Shown here: piece after piece, positions 7,280 to 16,000 of the stretch
Numbering within the stretch: the first letter of the stretch is position 1
Layout: each line of letters starts with the position of its first letter
Origin: UBA7359 sp963976795
Lineage (GTDB): Bacteria > Pseudomonadota > Gammaproteobacteria > Eutrophobiales > Eutrophobiaceae
Direction: 5' to 3'
DNA length: 37,123 bases
Assembly: GCA_963976795.1 (NCBI GenBank)
Contig: CAXBLT010000019.1
Span: 1 to 37,123, forward strand
Made by a program: the position numbers and the translations under genes
The notes under the pieces: generated by a model
The model's input: the letters and a program-made list of their open reading frames with translations, nothing else
What the model was told of the DNA's origin: nothing
Databases searched by the model: none

Positions 7280-7969
7280 ATGACGGATTCTACCGCTAAC
7301 CTTGCGGCAAAACTTGAAGAACGATTCAGCAATGAGTTGATTCATTGCATTACTGATCGTGATCAAGTCACACTAATATTATCTGCAGAAGATTTATTGT
7401 CAGTATGCAAAGTTTTACGTGATGATGAAGAGTTCGCTTTTTCGCAACTGTCTGATCTGTGCGGTGTCGACTACTCAACGTATGGGCAAGTCGATTGGTC
7501 TACTCACGAAACAAGTTCAACTGGTTTTAGTCGAGGACGTAAGGGAAATGATCAGGAAAATAGTAATAACACCAATGAGCGTTATGCTGTTGTCTACCAT
7601 CTATTATCAATAAAACACAATATTCGCTTGCGACTTCGCTGTTATGTGTCTGACGAATATCCTCGTATTGCTTCAGTCTCCGATGTCTGGAGTTCAGCGG
7701 ATTGGTTTGAACGAGAGGCGTTTGATCTCTTTGGTATCTTGTTTGAGGGACACCCGGATCTGCGCCGTATACTGACAGACTATGGATTTATAGGTCATCC
7801 TTTTCGTAAAGATTTTCCTTTGGAAGGTAATGTTGAAGTTCGCTACGACCCGGATAAAAAACGCGTGGTCTATGAACCTGTCACCATCACGAACAGGGTA
7901 TTGGTGCCACGGGTAATTCGCGAAGACAATCGCTTTGCCACGCCAACAGAGGAGCAAAACGATGCCTGA
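7280..7969 (+). CDS. nuoC: NADH-quinone oxidoreductase subunit C
   Basis: A 229-aa subunit of the complex I peripheral arm, encoded separately and not fused to NuoD as in Escherichia coli. The 30-kDa subunit signature is present: REAFDLFGILFEGHPDLRR, then DYGFIGHPFRKDFPLEG. A hydrophilic insert (around residues 74-97, rich in Ser, Gly, Asn and charged residues) separates the first strands from the YAVVYHLLS core; similar inserts are common in gammaproteobacterial NuoC. The gene overlaps nuoD by 8 bp, which suggests translational coupling. Confidence 0.95.
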   Translation: MTDSTANLAAKLEERFSNELIHCITDRDQVTLILSAEDLLSVCKVLRDDEEFAFSQLSDLCGVDYSTYGQVDWSTHETSSTGFSRGRKGNDQENSNNTNERYAVVYHLLSIKHNIRLRLRCYVSDEYPRIASVSDVWSSADWFEREAFDLFGILFEGHPDLRRILTDYGFIGHPFRKDFPLEGNVEVRYDPDKKRVVYEPVTITNRVLVPRVIREDNRFATPTEEQNDA

Positions 7970-9215
7970 GATTCGTAATATGACTATGAATTTTGGCCCA
8001 CAGCATCCTGCCGCTCATGGGGTGCTTAGACTTATTCTTGAGATGGATGGAGAAGTTATAGAACGGGCCGATCCACATATTGGTTTACTGCATCGAGGAA
8101 CTGAAAAGTTAGCAGAGAGTAAACCGTTTAATCAAAGCATTGGTTACATGGATAGACTCGATTACGTTTCCATGATGTGTAACGAACATGCCTATGTTAT
8201 GGCTATCGAAAAGTTACTGGGCGTTGCTCCACCAATACGTGCGCAATATATTCGCGTCATGTTTGATGAGATCACGCGTGTTTTAAACCATCTTATGTGG
8301 TTAGGAACACACGGGTTGGATATCGGTGCCATGACTATGTTTCTCTATTGTTTTCGTGAACGCGAAGATTTAATGGATTGCTATGAAGCTGTGTCGGGAA
8401 CGCGTATGCATGCGACTTATTATCGTCCCGGCGGTGTTTATCGTGATTTACCTTCAATGATGCCAAAATATGAAGCTTCCAAGTGGCATAAGCAAGAAGA
8501 AGTAGATCGTCTTAATGAGAATAGACAAGGTTCATTACTAGATTTTATTGAATCGTTTACTGAACGTTTCCCGGGTTGTATAGATGAATATGAAACTTTA
8601 TTAACGGATAATCGAATCTGGAAACAACGTACGGTTGGGATTGCTGAAGTCAGCCCTGAACGCGCATTACAACTAGGTTTTACCGGGCCGATGTTACGTG
8701 GTTCAGGCATCGAATGGGATCTGCGGAAGAAGCAACCATATGAAATATACGACCAGTTGGATTTTGATATCCCGGTGGGTACTAATGGTGATTGTTATGA
8801 TCGCTACCTGGTTCGTGTTGAAGAAATGCGACAATCAAATCGAATCATAAAACAATGTGTCGATTGGCTCAGACAAAATCCAGGGCCGGTTGCGATTGAT
8901 GATCATAAACTGGTTCCGCCTAAACGCGAAGAAATGAAAGAAGATATGGAATCATTAATCCATCATTTCAAGTTGTTCACAGAAGGCTACTGTGTACCGG
9001 AAGGGGAAGTGTATTCAGCAGTAGAACATCCTAAGGGTGAGTTTGGAATTTACTTGATTTCGGATGGTGCTAATAAACCTTATCGTTTAAAGGTTCGCGC
9101 CCCTGGTTTTGCTCACCTATCTTCTATGAACGAGATGGTAAAAGGCCACATGTTGTCCGATGTTGTTGCAGTTATTGGCACCCAAGACATCGTTTTTGGT
9201 GAGATCGACAGGTAA
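7962..9215 (+). CDS. nuoD: NADH-quinone oxidoreductase subunit D
   Basis: A 417-aa, 49-kDa-type subunit that forms the quinone-binding pocket with NuoB and is related to the large subunit of NiFe hydrogenases. Signatures are NFGPQHPAAHGVLRL near the N-terminus, GLLHRGTEKLAE, and YMDRLDYVSMMCNEHAY, which contains the conserved quinone-pocket residues. The C-terminus ends in VFGEIDR, as usual. The ATG at 7962 lies inside the end of nuoC; an ATG 27 nt further upstream gives an unlikely basic extension. Confidence 0.96.
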   Translation: MPEIRNMTMNFGPQHPAAHGVLRLILEMDGEVIERADPHIGLLHRGTEKLAESKPFNQSIGYMDRLDYVSMMCNEHAYVMAIEKLLGVAPPIRAQYIRVMFDEITRVLNHLMWLGTHGLDIGAMTMFLYCFREREDLMDCYEAVSGTRMHATYYRPGGVYRDLPSMMPKYEASKWHKQEEVDRLNENRQGSLLDFIESFTERFPGCIDEYETLLTDNRIWKQRTVGIAEVSPERALQLGFTGPMLRGSGIEWDLRKKQPYEIYDQLDFDIPVGTNGDCYDRYLVRVEEMRQSNRIIKQCVDWLRQNPGPVAIDDHKLVPPKREEMKEDMESLIHHFKLFTEGYCVPEGEVYSAVEHPKGEFGIYLISDGANKPYRLKVRAPGFAHLSSMNEMVKGHMLSDVVAVIGTQDIVFGEIDR

Positions 9216-9219
9216 AAGA

Positions 9220-9717
9220 ATGACTGATACAAAAACAACGATACTTTCAGAGCATACTCGATCAGAGATTGATATGTGGCTGGAAAAGTATCCTGAAGAC
9301 AGAAAACAATCTGCTGTGTTAGCGGCTTTACGTGAGGCACAACATCAAAATAATGGGTATTTAACGACAGAATTAATGGATGCTGTTGCTGATTATCTTG
9401 GTATGTCGAAAATCGCAGTTTATGAAGTTGCTTCTTTTTATTCCATGTTTGAAACACAAGCAGTAGGGCGACACAGTATTTCAGTGTGTACAAATATTTC
9501 ATGTTTGCTCATGGGATCTGATGGCATCGTTAATCATATTGAGAAGAAGTTAGGTATTAAAACTGGCGAATCAACTGATGATGGAAAGTTTTATATCAAG
9601 AGCGAAGAAGAATGTTTGGCTGCCTGTTGTGGTGGGCCAATGATGATGATCGACCATAAATACTATGAGAATCTGACACCAGAGAAGGTCGACGAGATTC
9701 TGGATAGCCTGGATTAA
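9220..9717 (+). CDS. nuoE: NADH-quinone oxidoreductase subunit E
   Basis: A 165-aa, 24-kDa-type thioredoxin-fold subunit carrying the [2Fe-2S] cluster N1a. Ligands are Cys90 and Cys95 (VCTNISCLLMG), Cys132 and Cys136 (EECLAACCGGP). An N-terminal helical domain (AVLAALREAQHQNNGYL) precedes the cluster domain. The ATG at 9220 lies 4 bp after the nuoD stop. The longer upstream frame runs back through nuoD and is rejected. Confidence 0.96.
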   Translation: MTDTKTTILSEHTRSEIDMWLEKYPEDRKQSAVLAALREAQHQNNGYLTTELMDAVADYLGMSKIAVYEVASFYSMFETQAVGRHSISVCTNISCLLMGSDGIVNHIEKKLGIKTGESTDDGKFYIKSEEECLAACCGGPMMMIDHKYYENLTPEKVDEILDSLD

Positions 9718-9721
9718 TATT

Positions 9722-11026
9722 ATGGAAATGAACAGCGTTTGTTTTGCCACGCTCAAGTTTGATGAGCCCTGGACCCTGGAAAATTATCTGAAGGTAGGCG
9801 GCTATGAAGCGTTAAAGAAAATTATCAACGATAAAATTCCACCAGAGGATGTTATCGAAGAAGTTAAGTCTTCCGGTCTTCGAGGTAGAGGCGGGGCAGG
9901 TTTCCCGACTGGTTTGAAATGGAGTTTTATGCCACGCAATTTCGAAGGTCAAAAGTACATTGTGTGTAATTCTGATGAGAGTGAGCCAGGCACCTGTAAA
10001 GATAGGGATATTCTTCGTTACAATCCTCATTCAATCGTTGAAGGGATGGCTATTGCTTGTTATGCGACGGGCTCAAGTGTTGGTTATAACTATATCCGTG
10101 GCGAGTTTATGGACGAACCCTTTCCGCGTTTTGATAATGCTCTGAAAGAGGCGCGTCGTGAAGGATTATTGGGTGACAATATTTTAGGCAGTGATATCAG
10201 TATTGATATACACGCAAGTTTGGGTGCGGGAGCTTATATCTGTGGTGAAGAGACGGCCTTGCTTGAGTCTTTGGAAGGTAAAAAAGGCCAACCAAGATTT
10301 AAACCGCCATTCCCCGCAAACTTTGGTTTATATGGTAAGCCAACAACGATCAATAATACTGAGAGCTTTGCTTCAGTACCTAACATCATACGTAATGGCG
10401 GTAACTGGTTTGCCGAAAAAGGTGTGACTAATAGTGGCGGTGTTAAATGTTTTTCTGTTAGTGGACACGTTAATAACCCGGGTAATTTTGAAATTCCATT
10501 GGGTACTCCGTTTTCCAAGTTATTAGAGATGGCTGGAGGCGTACGTGATGGCCGTGGACTAAAAGCAGTGATACCAGGTGGTTGTTCTATGCCCGTAGTG
10601 CATGGGAATCTCATGCTTGAAACTAATATGGATTACGATGCAATCGCCAAGTCTGGTTCTATGCTGGGTTCTGGAGCCGTGATAGTGATGGATGACACGA
10701 CTTGTATGGTTAAGGCATTGGAACGACTGTCGCGTTTTTATTTTTCTGAGTCATGTGGACAATGCACACCCTGCCGCGAAGGTACCGGTTGGTTATATCG
10801 TGTTGTGAAACGCATCGAAGATGGAAAAGGTGAACAAGGTGATTTGGATAAACTCGATGATGTTGCGAGCAAGATTGAAGGCCGTACTATTTGCGCCTTT
10901 GGAGATGCGGCCGCATGGCCGGTGAGAAGTTTTATTAAACAATTTCGCGATGAATTCCAGTATCACATCGATCATAAACGTTGCATGGTAGGTTCAGGGC
11001 ATGCCGACGACTCAGAGGCCGCATAA
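9722..11026 (+). CDS. nuoF: NADH-quinone oxidoreductase subunit F
   Basis: A 434-aa, 51-kDa-type subunit that binds NADH and FMN and passes electrons to the N3 [4Fe-4S] cluster. Visible are the glycine-rich GRGGAGFPTGLKW (55-67) for nucleotide/FMN binding, GAGAYICGEETALLESLEG, and the cluster ligands Cys345, Cys348, Cys351 (SCGQCTPCREGTGW) and Cys391 (TICAFGDAAAWPV). It starts 4 bp after nuoE with an ATG; a second ATG two codons later is also possible. Confidence 0.96.
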   Translation: MEMNSVCFATLKFDEPWTLENYLKVGGYEALKKIINDKIPPEDVIEEVKSSGLRGRGGAGFPTGLKWSFMPRNFEGQKYIVCNSDESEPGTCKDRDILRYNPHSIVEGMAIACYATGSSVGYNYIRGEFMDEPFPRFDNALKEARREGLLGDNILGSDISIDIHASLGAGAYICGEETALLESLEGKKGQPRFKPPFPANFGLYGKPTTINNTESFASVPNIIRNGGNWFAEKGVTNSGGVKCFSVSGHVNNPGNFEIPLGTPFSKLLEMAGGVRDGRGLKAVIPGGCSMPVVHGNLMLETNMDYDAIAKSGSMLGSGAVIVMDDTTCMVKALERLSRFYFSESCGQCTPCREGTGWLYRVVKRIEDGKGEQGDLDKLDDVASKIEGRTICAFGDAAAWPVRSFIKQFRDEFQYHIDHKRCMVGSGHADDSEAA

Positions 11027-11044
11027 CAAATAGTATTAAATAGT

Positions 11045-13426
11045 ATGTCAGACGATCAAATAACAATTGAAGTAGATGGCAAGTCCTTAAAGGCGCAAAA
11101 AGGACAAATGCTCATTGAGGTAACGGATGCCAATGACGTCTATGTGCCACGATTTTGCTATCACAAGAAATTAACTGTCGCTGCAAATTGTAGAATGTGT
11201 CTGGTTGAAGTTGAAAAAGCCCCGAAACCATTACCCGCATGCGCCACTCCGGTTATGGATGGCATGATAGTGAAAACGCAATCAAAAGTAGCGATTGATG
11301 CGCAAAAATCAATAATGGAGTTTTTGTTAATTAATCATCCGTTGGATTGCCCTATTTGTGATCAGGGCGGTGAATGTGAATTACAAGATTTGGCTATGGG
11401 TTATGGCGGTGACGTTTCTCGGTATCAAGAGAAGAAACGCGTCGTAAAAGACAAGAATATTGGACCGTTAATTCAAACTGATCTTACGCGTTGTATTCAT
11501 TGCACGCGCTGTGTTCGTTTTGGTGAAGAGGTTGCTGGCTTACGTGAAATGGGTGCCACTGGACGCGGTGAAAATATGGAGATTGGTACTTACATAGAAA
11601 AAAGTGTTAGCTCTGAATTATCCGGAAACATTATCGATCTATGTCCTGTTGGCGCATTAACTTCAAAACCATTTCGCTATTCTGCCAGGACCTGGGAACT
11701 GGTACAAAAAGACGGTATCGCTCCACATGATTCAGTAGGATCAAATATCCATTTTCACGTAAAAGGAGATCGTGTTAAACGGGTGGCGCCTGCTGAAAAT
11801 GAATCAATCAATGAAGTCTGGCTTTCCGACCGGGATCGATTTAGTTATGAAGGCGTCTACAGTGATGATCGCTTGCAATCACCAATGGTTAAAGAAGATG
11901 GTTCCTGGAAAGTAGTCGACTGGGAGACTGCGCTGGATGTTGTTAGGGAAAAACTTAATAGCGTCATTGATGCGCATAGTACTGAGCAAATAGGTGTGTT
12001 GGCATCTCCATCTTCAACGTTGGAAGAGCTTTATCTATTACAAAAGTTTACAAGTGGTCTTGGTATTAACAATATTGATAGCCGTTTAAGACAGGCTGAT
12101 TTTTCAGATCAGACTGTTGTGTCACAGTTCCCTTATTTGGGGCAAGCTGTGTCAGAATTTGAAACCTTGCAATCAGCGCTCTTGATAGGCAGTAATGTTA
12201 GAAAAGAGCAGCCGATCATTAATCATCGATTACGTAAGGCGGCACTGAATGGCGCTGCAGTTATGATGTTGAACCCGGTTGATTATGATTTCAATTATCC
12301 GCTGGCAGCGAAGAGTATTGTTGCTCCAGATCAATTGCCGGTTGAATTGACTGCTATATTAAAGGCACTTATTGAATCTAGCGATGGCTCCGTTGACGCT
12401 CAAGTAAAACAGTGTGTCGAAAATGTAAATGTTACAGATGCGCACCGAACAATAGCCAGCAAACTTATTGATTCGGAAAACGCAATCGTTTTACTGGGTA
12501 ATATTGCAACTGCGCACCCGCAGTTTTCATTATTACGTACACTTGCAGGCTTAATTGCCAAGCTAAGTAACTCTAAGTTAGGTTATTTATCTGAGGCGGC
12601 AAATAGTTCTGGGGCATGGTTAGCGGGTGCAGTTCCCCATCGTCATGCTGGTGGCAAAGAATGTACTAGCGCTGGACTTAACAGCAATGAAATGCTGCAA
12701 GCAAAATTAAAAGCCTATTTGCTCCTGGGCGTTGAACCAGAACTGGATTGCTGGGACAGTCGTGCCGCACGCACAGCAATGCATGATGCAGAACTCGTCA
12801 TTTCATTGACCGCATACCGAAGTGATGAAATAGAAAACTATGCTGATGTCATGTTGCCTGTTTCTGCGTTTGTCGAGACCTCTGGTACCTATATAAATAA
12901 TGAAGGTGTTAGCCAAGGCTTTACCGGGGCAGTTCCGCCGCTTGGCGAGGCAAGGCCGGCCTGGAAACTGTTAAGAGTGCTAGGAAATATTTTTAACCTT
13001 GATGGTTTTGAATATCAATCTTCATCAGATGTACATAATGACGTGATGCAAATAATAGGTGATATCAAGGCTGATAATATGGATCACTGGCGCTCACCTG
13101 TCGCTGCTGAAAAAAATACTACAGATTTACAACGAATTACTGAAACACCGATGAATATGATCGACTCAATTTGTCGACGTGCCGTTTCATTACAGCAAAC
13201 CGATAATGTTTCTGATGGTGCAATTCACATCAATACAGCATTGGCAGATAAAAATAATTTAAACGATTCTGATACTGCGAAAGTTGAACAAGACGATAGC
13301 GTCGTTAATTTGAAAGTAATTATTGATGATAGAGTTCCTGACGATTGTGTCCTGATTCAATCAGCTCATCCGGCACAGATTGATTTGGGTGCATCTTTCG
13401 GTTCAATCAGGATCGGAAAGGCTTGA
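11045..13426 (+). CDS. nuoG: NADH-quinone oxidoreductase subunit G
   Basis: A 793-aa, 75-kDa-type subunit and the largest Fe-S protein of the complex. The N-terminal ferredoxin domain has Cys38, Cys49, Cys52 and Cys66 for N1b. His98-Cys102-Cys105-Cys111 (HPLDCPICDQGGEC) binds N5, and Cys150, Cys153, Cys156 with Cys200 (CIHCTRC, then DLCPVGALT) bind N4. The remainder is the molybdopterin-oxidoreductase-like domain, which has lost its cofactor in complex I; the extra N7 cysteine motif of E. coli is not apparent. No Shine-Dalgarno precedes the ATG; an aaatagt direct repeat fills the 18-bp gap after nuoF. The C-terminal 150 residues are poorly conserved and polar, as is common. Confidence 0.95.
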   Translation: MSDDQITIEVDGKSLKAQKGQMLIEVTDANDVYVPRFCYHKKLTVAANCRMCLVEVEKAPKPLPACATPVMDGMIVKTQSKVAIDAQKSIMEFLLINHPLDCPICDQGGECELQDLAMGYGGDVSRYQEKKRVVKDKNIGPLIQTDLTRCIHCTRCVRFGEEVAGLREMGATGRGENMEIGTYIEKSVSSELSGNIIDLCPVGALTSKPFRYSARTWELVQKDGIAPHDSVGSNIHFHVKGDRVKRVAPAENESINEVWLSDRDRFSYEGVYSDDRLQSPMVKEDGSWKVVDWETALDVVREKLNSVIDAHSTEQIGVLASPSSTLEELYLLQKFTSGLGINNIDSRLRQADFSDQTVVSQFPYLGQAVSEFETLQSALLIGSNVRKEQPIINHRLRKAALNGAAVMMLNPVDYDFNYPLAAKSIVAPDQLPVELTAILKALIESSDGSVDAQVKQCVENVNVTDAHRTIASKLIDSENAIVLLGNIATAHPQFSLLRTLAGLIAKLSNSKLGYLSEAANSSGAWLAGAVPHRHAGGKECTSAGLNSNEMLQAKLKAYLLLGVEPELDCWDSRAARTAMHDAELVISLTAYRSDEIENYADVMLPVSAFVETSGTYINNEGVSQGFTGAVPPLGEARPAWKLLRVLGNIFNLDGFEYQSSSDVHNDVMQIIGDIKADNMDHWRSPVAAEKNTTDLQRITETPMNMIDSICRRAVSLQQTDNVSDGAIHINTALADKNNLNDSDTAKVEQDDSVVNLKVIIDDRVPDDCVLIQSAHPAQIDLGASFGSIRIGKA

Positions 13427-13430
13427 TGCC

Positions 13431-14546
13431 ATGTTAGAAATAATCTATCACTTTATAAGTCAAAATGTGTTGTCACCGATAACAACGCTACTTTTACCTG
13501 TCGATTATCAAGCTCAGGCGCTGACTGTTTTACAGACGGTCGTAAAAATTCTCTCTATATTAGTGCCCGTGTTAATCACAGTTGCTTACTTCACTTATTT
13601 TGAACGAAAGGTCATTGGTTTTATTCAAGGTCGTATTGGTCCGAACCGAGTGGGTTTCTTTGGTTTTAGTTTATGGGGACTGGGTCAGCCTATCGCTGAT
13701 GCGGTCAAACTAATCGTCAAGGAAATTATAGTGCCTACCGGCTCTAACCGTGCCTTGTTTGTTATGGCACCGATACTTTCCTTAGCTCCATCATTAGCAG
13801 CATGGGCTGTTATCCCATTTGACGACACGAAGGTATTAGCAAACATAAACGCTGGATTATTGTATGTCTTGGCACTGACATCATTGGCAGTATACGGTGT
13901 TATTATTGCTGGTTGGGCCTCGAATTCCAAGTATGCGTTTCTGGGCGCGATGCGTTCAGCGGCACAAATTGTGGCGTATGAGATCGCGATGGGGTTTGCG
14001 CTTGTTGGTGTATTGGTTGCCGCAGGAAGTTTAAACCTCGGTGATATAGTTAATTCTCAGGCAGGAAGTATAATACATTGGTTCTGGATTCCCCTGTTTC
14101 CATTATTTGTAATCTATTTTATCTCTGGCTTGGCAGAAACAAACCGCGCACCATTTGATGTAGCAGAAGGCGAGTCTGAAATTGTAGCTGGTTTTCATGT
14201 TGAATATGGTGGCATGGCATTCTCTGTCTTTTTTATGGCCGAATATGCCAATATGATTTTAATCTCCGTGCTCTCCGCGATTATGTTTTGCGGCGGTTGG
14301 CTCTCGCCTTTTCAGGGGATTCCTGGTCTAGAAGACATTTTTACCTGGGTACCGCCAATGTTTTGGTTGTTAGCCAAGACTTCTTTCTTTATGTTTTTGT
14401 TTCTATGGTTCAGGGCTACCTTTCCACGCTATCGCTATGATCAAATTATGCGCTTGGGCTGGAAAGTATTTATTCCATTAACAATAGTCTGGTTAGTAGT
14501 TGTTTCGGCATTAGTCGTTACCAATACCCCACCTTGGTTTAATTAA
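13431..14546 (+). CDS. nuoH: NADH-quinone oxidoreductase subunit H
   Basis: A 371-aa multi-helix membrane subunit joining the peripheral arm to the proton-pumping arm and lining the quinone tunnel. Signatures are FERKVIGFIQGRIGPNRVG and AETNRAPFDVAEGESEIVAG with its essential acidic residues, plus FLWFRATFPRYRYDQ near the end. The ATG at 13431 follows the nuoG stop by 4 bp. An upstream in-frame ATG inside nuoG would add 17 non-family residues and is rejected. Confidence 0.96.
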   Translation: MLEIIYHFISQNVLSPITTLLLPVDYQAQALTVLQTVVKILSILVPVLITVAYFTYFERKVIGFIQGRIGPNRVGFFGFSLWGLGQPIADAVKLIVKEIIVPTGSNRALFVMAPILSLAPSLAAWAVIPFDDTKVLANINAGLLYVLALTSLAVYGVIIAGWASNSKYAFLGAMRSAAQIVAYEIAMGFALVGVLVAAGSLNLGDIVNSQAGSIIHWFWIPLFPLFVIYFISGLAETNRAPFDVAEGESEIVAGFHVEYGGMAFSVFFMAEYANMILISVLSAIMFCGGWLSPFQGIPGLEDIFTWVPPMFWLLAKTSFFMFLFLWFRATFPRYRYDQIMRLGWKVFIPLTIVWLVVVSALVVTNTPPWFN

Positions 14547-14551
14547 TCATA

Positions 14552-15043
14552 ATGGCAAATAAAATTAAAAATTACGTTACCAGTTTATTCCTTTGGGAAT
14601 TACTGAAAGGCTTACGTCTTACAGGAAAGTATTTGTTTAAGCGTAAGATAACGGTGCAATACCCGGAAGAAAAAACACCGCAATCACATCGGTTTCGTGG
14701 TTTGCACGCATTGCGCCGCTATCCAAATGGTGAAGAGCGTTGTATAGCGTGCAAATTATGTGAAGCCGTATGTCCGGCAGTGGCGATAACGATTGAATCA
14801 GAACCGCGTGATGACGGAAGTCGACGTACCACTAGATACGATATCGATCTGACTAAATGTATATTTTGTGGTTTTTGTGAAGAATCGTGTCCAGTAGATT
14901 CTATTGTAGAAACACGAATTTTCGAATACCACGGCGAGAAACGCGGCGATTTATTGATGACTAAACCAAGGTTGTTAGAAATTGGTGATATGGTCGAGAA
15001 ACAACTGGCAGAAGATCGGGCAAAAGATGCCTTGTATCGTTAA
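14552..15043 (+). CDS. nuoI: NADH-quinone oxidoreductase subunit I
   Basis: A 163-aa, 23-kDa-type (TYKY) ferredoxin subunit holding clusters N6a and N6b. There are two complete 4Fe-4S motifs: Cys64/67/70 with Cys74 (CIACKLCEAVCP) and Cys103/106/109 with Cys113 (CIFCGFCEESCP). The N-terminal amphipathic helix (LFLWELLKGLRLTGKYLF) anchors it to the membrane arm. It starts 5 bp after nuoH. Confidence 0.96.
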   Translation: MANKIKNYVTSLFLWELLKGLRLTGKYLFKRKITVQYPEEKTPQSHRFRGLHALRRYPNGEERCIACKLCEAVCPAVAITIESEPRDDGSRRTTRYDIDLTKCIFCGFCEESCPVDSIVETRIFEYHGEKRGDLLMTKPRLLEIGDMVEKQLAEDRAKDALYR

Positions 15044-15071
15044 TAACAACATATAAATAAGATAAGAATAA

Positions 15072-15695
15072 ATGATAGAACAAATAGTCTTTTATCTTTT
15101 TAGCGGAATACTACTGCTGTCTGCATCGATGGTTGTGGTTATGCGTAACCCGATACACTCAGCTTTGTTTCTCGTGCTATCTTTTTTTGCGTCCGCTGCA
15201 ATCTGGTTGTTGTTGCAGGCAGAATTTTTGGCTATTGCGCTGGTACTAGTATATGTCGGTGCCGTTATGGTGTTATTCCTGTTCGTTGTCATGATGCTGG
15301 ATATTAATCTGGTCACAGTCCGTGAAGGGTTTGCACGATTTTTACCTGTAGGCATTACTGTCGCAGTTTTGATGGTTGCAGCGATGGGTCTTGTTGTTGG
15401 TTCTGATTACTTTTTGTCTGATACCTATATGGCAATTAGATCTGTTGGGGCCGATTACAGTAACACCAAAGAGTTAGGTATGACCTTATATACCGAATAC
15501 CTTTATCAATTTGAAATAGCGGGTGCAATATTATTAGTCGCTATTATTGCTGCAATCTCTCTCAGTATGAGTAAGTCGAAAGTGAATAAGTCGATAAGTC
15601 CTGAGTCTCAGGTATTTGTCAAAAAAGCAGATCGATTACGAGTCGTTAAGATGCAGTCAGAGAACAATAGCAAAAGTGGGGGATCTGAAGCGTGA
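15072..15695 (+). CDS. nuoJ: NADH-quinone oxidoreductase subunit J
   Basis: A 207-aa integral membrane subunit with about five hydrophobic segments. It shows the conserved NPIHSALFLVLSF and VYVGAVMVLFLFVVMMLD (helix 3) seen across NuoJ. The tail after residue 170 is polar and lysine-rich. Its TGA overlaps the GTG start of nuoK by 4 bp (GTGA), so translation of the two is probably coupled. Confidence 0.95.
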   Translation: MIEQIVFYLFSGILLLSASMVVVMRNPIHSALFLVLSFFASAAIWLLLQAEFLAIALVLVYVGAVMVLFLFVVMMLDINLVTVREGFARFLPVGITVAVLMVAAMGLVVGSDYFLSDTYMAIRSVGADYSNTKELGMTLYTEYLYQFEIAGAILLVAIIAAISLSMSKSKVNKSISPESQVFVKKADRLRVVKMQSENNSKSGGSEA

Positions 15696-15997
15696 TTACC
15701 TTACCCGAAGTTTTATCATTAGCAGCACTACTATTTTGTATTAGTGTTGCCGGTATTTTTTTAAATAGAAAGAACGTTATTATTCTTTTGATGTGTATTG
15801 AATTGATGTTGTTATCGGTGAACATGAACTTTATTGCTTTTTCTCATTTTCTTGGTGATATACATGGACAGATTTTTGTTTTCTTCATATTGACTGTTGC
15901 GGCTGCTGAAGCAGCAATTGGCTTAGCGATTTTGGTTGTTATGTTTCGTAGTAAGGATTCGATTAATGTTGATGATCTGGATAGCATGAAAGGATAG
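15692..15997 (+). CDS. nuoK: NADH-quinone oxidoreductase subunit K
   Basis: A 101-aa, three-helix MrpC-like subunit of the proton-pumping arm. It has the helix signature MCIELMLLSVNMNFIAFS with the conserved Glu, and the downstream AAAEAAIGLAILV with the second essential Glu. It uses a GTG start inside the nuoJ stop codon; the next in-frame ATG would remove the first helix. The length is typical. Confidence 0.95.
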   Translation: MITLPEVLSLAALLFCISVAGIFLNRKNVIILLMCIELMLLSVNMNFIAFSHFLGDIHGQIFVFFILTVAAAEAAIGLAILVVMFRSKDSINVDDLDSMKG

Positions 15998-16000
15998 TCA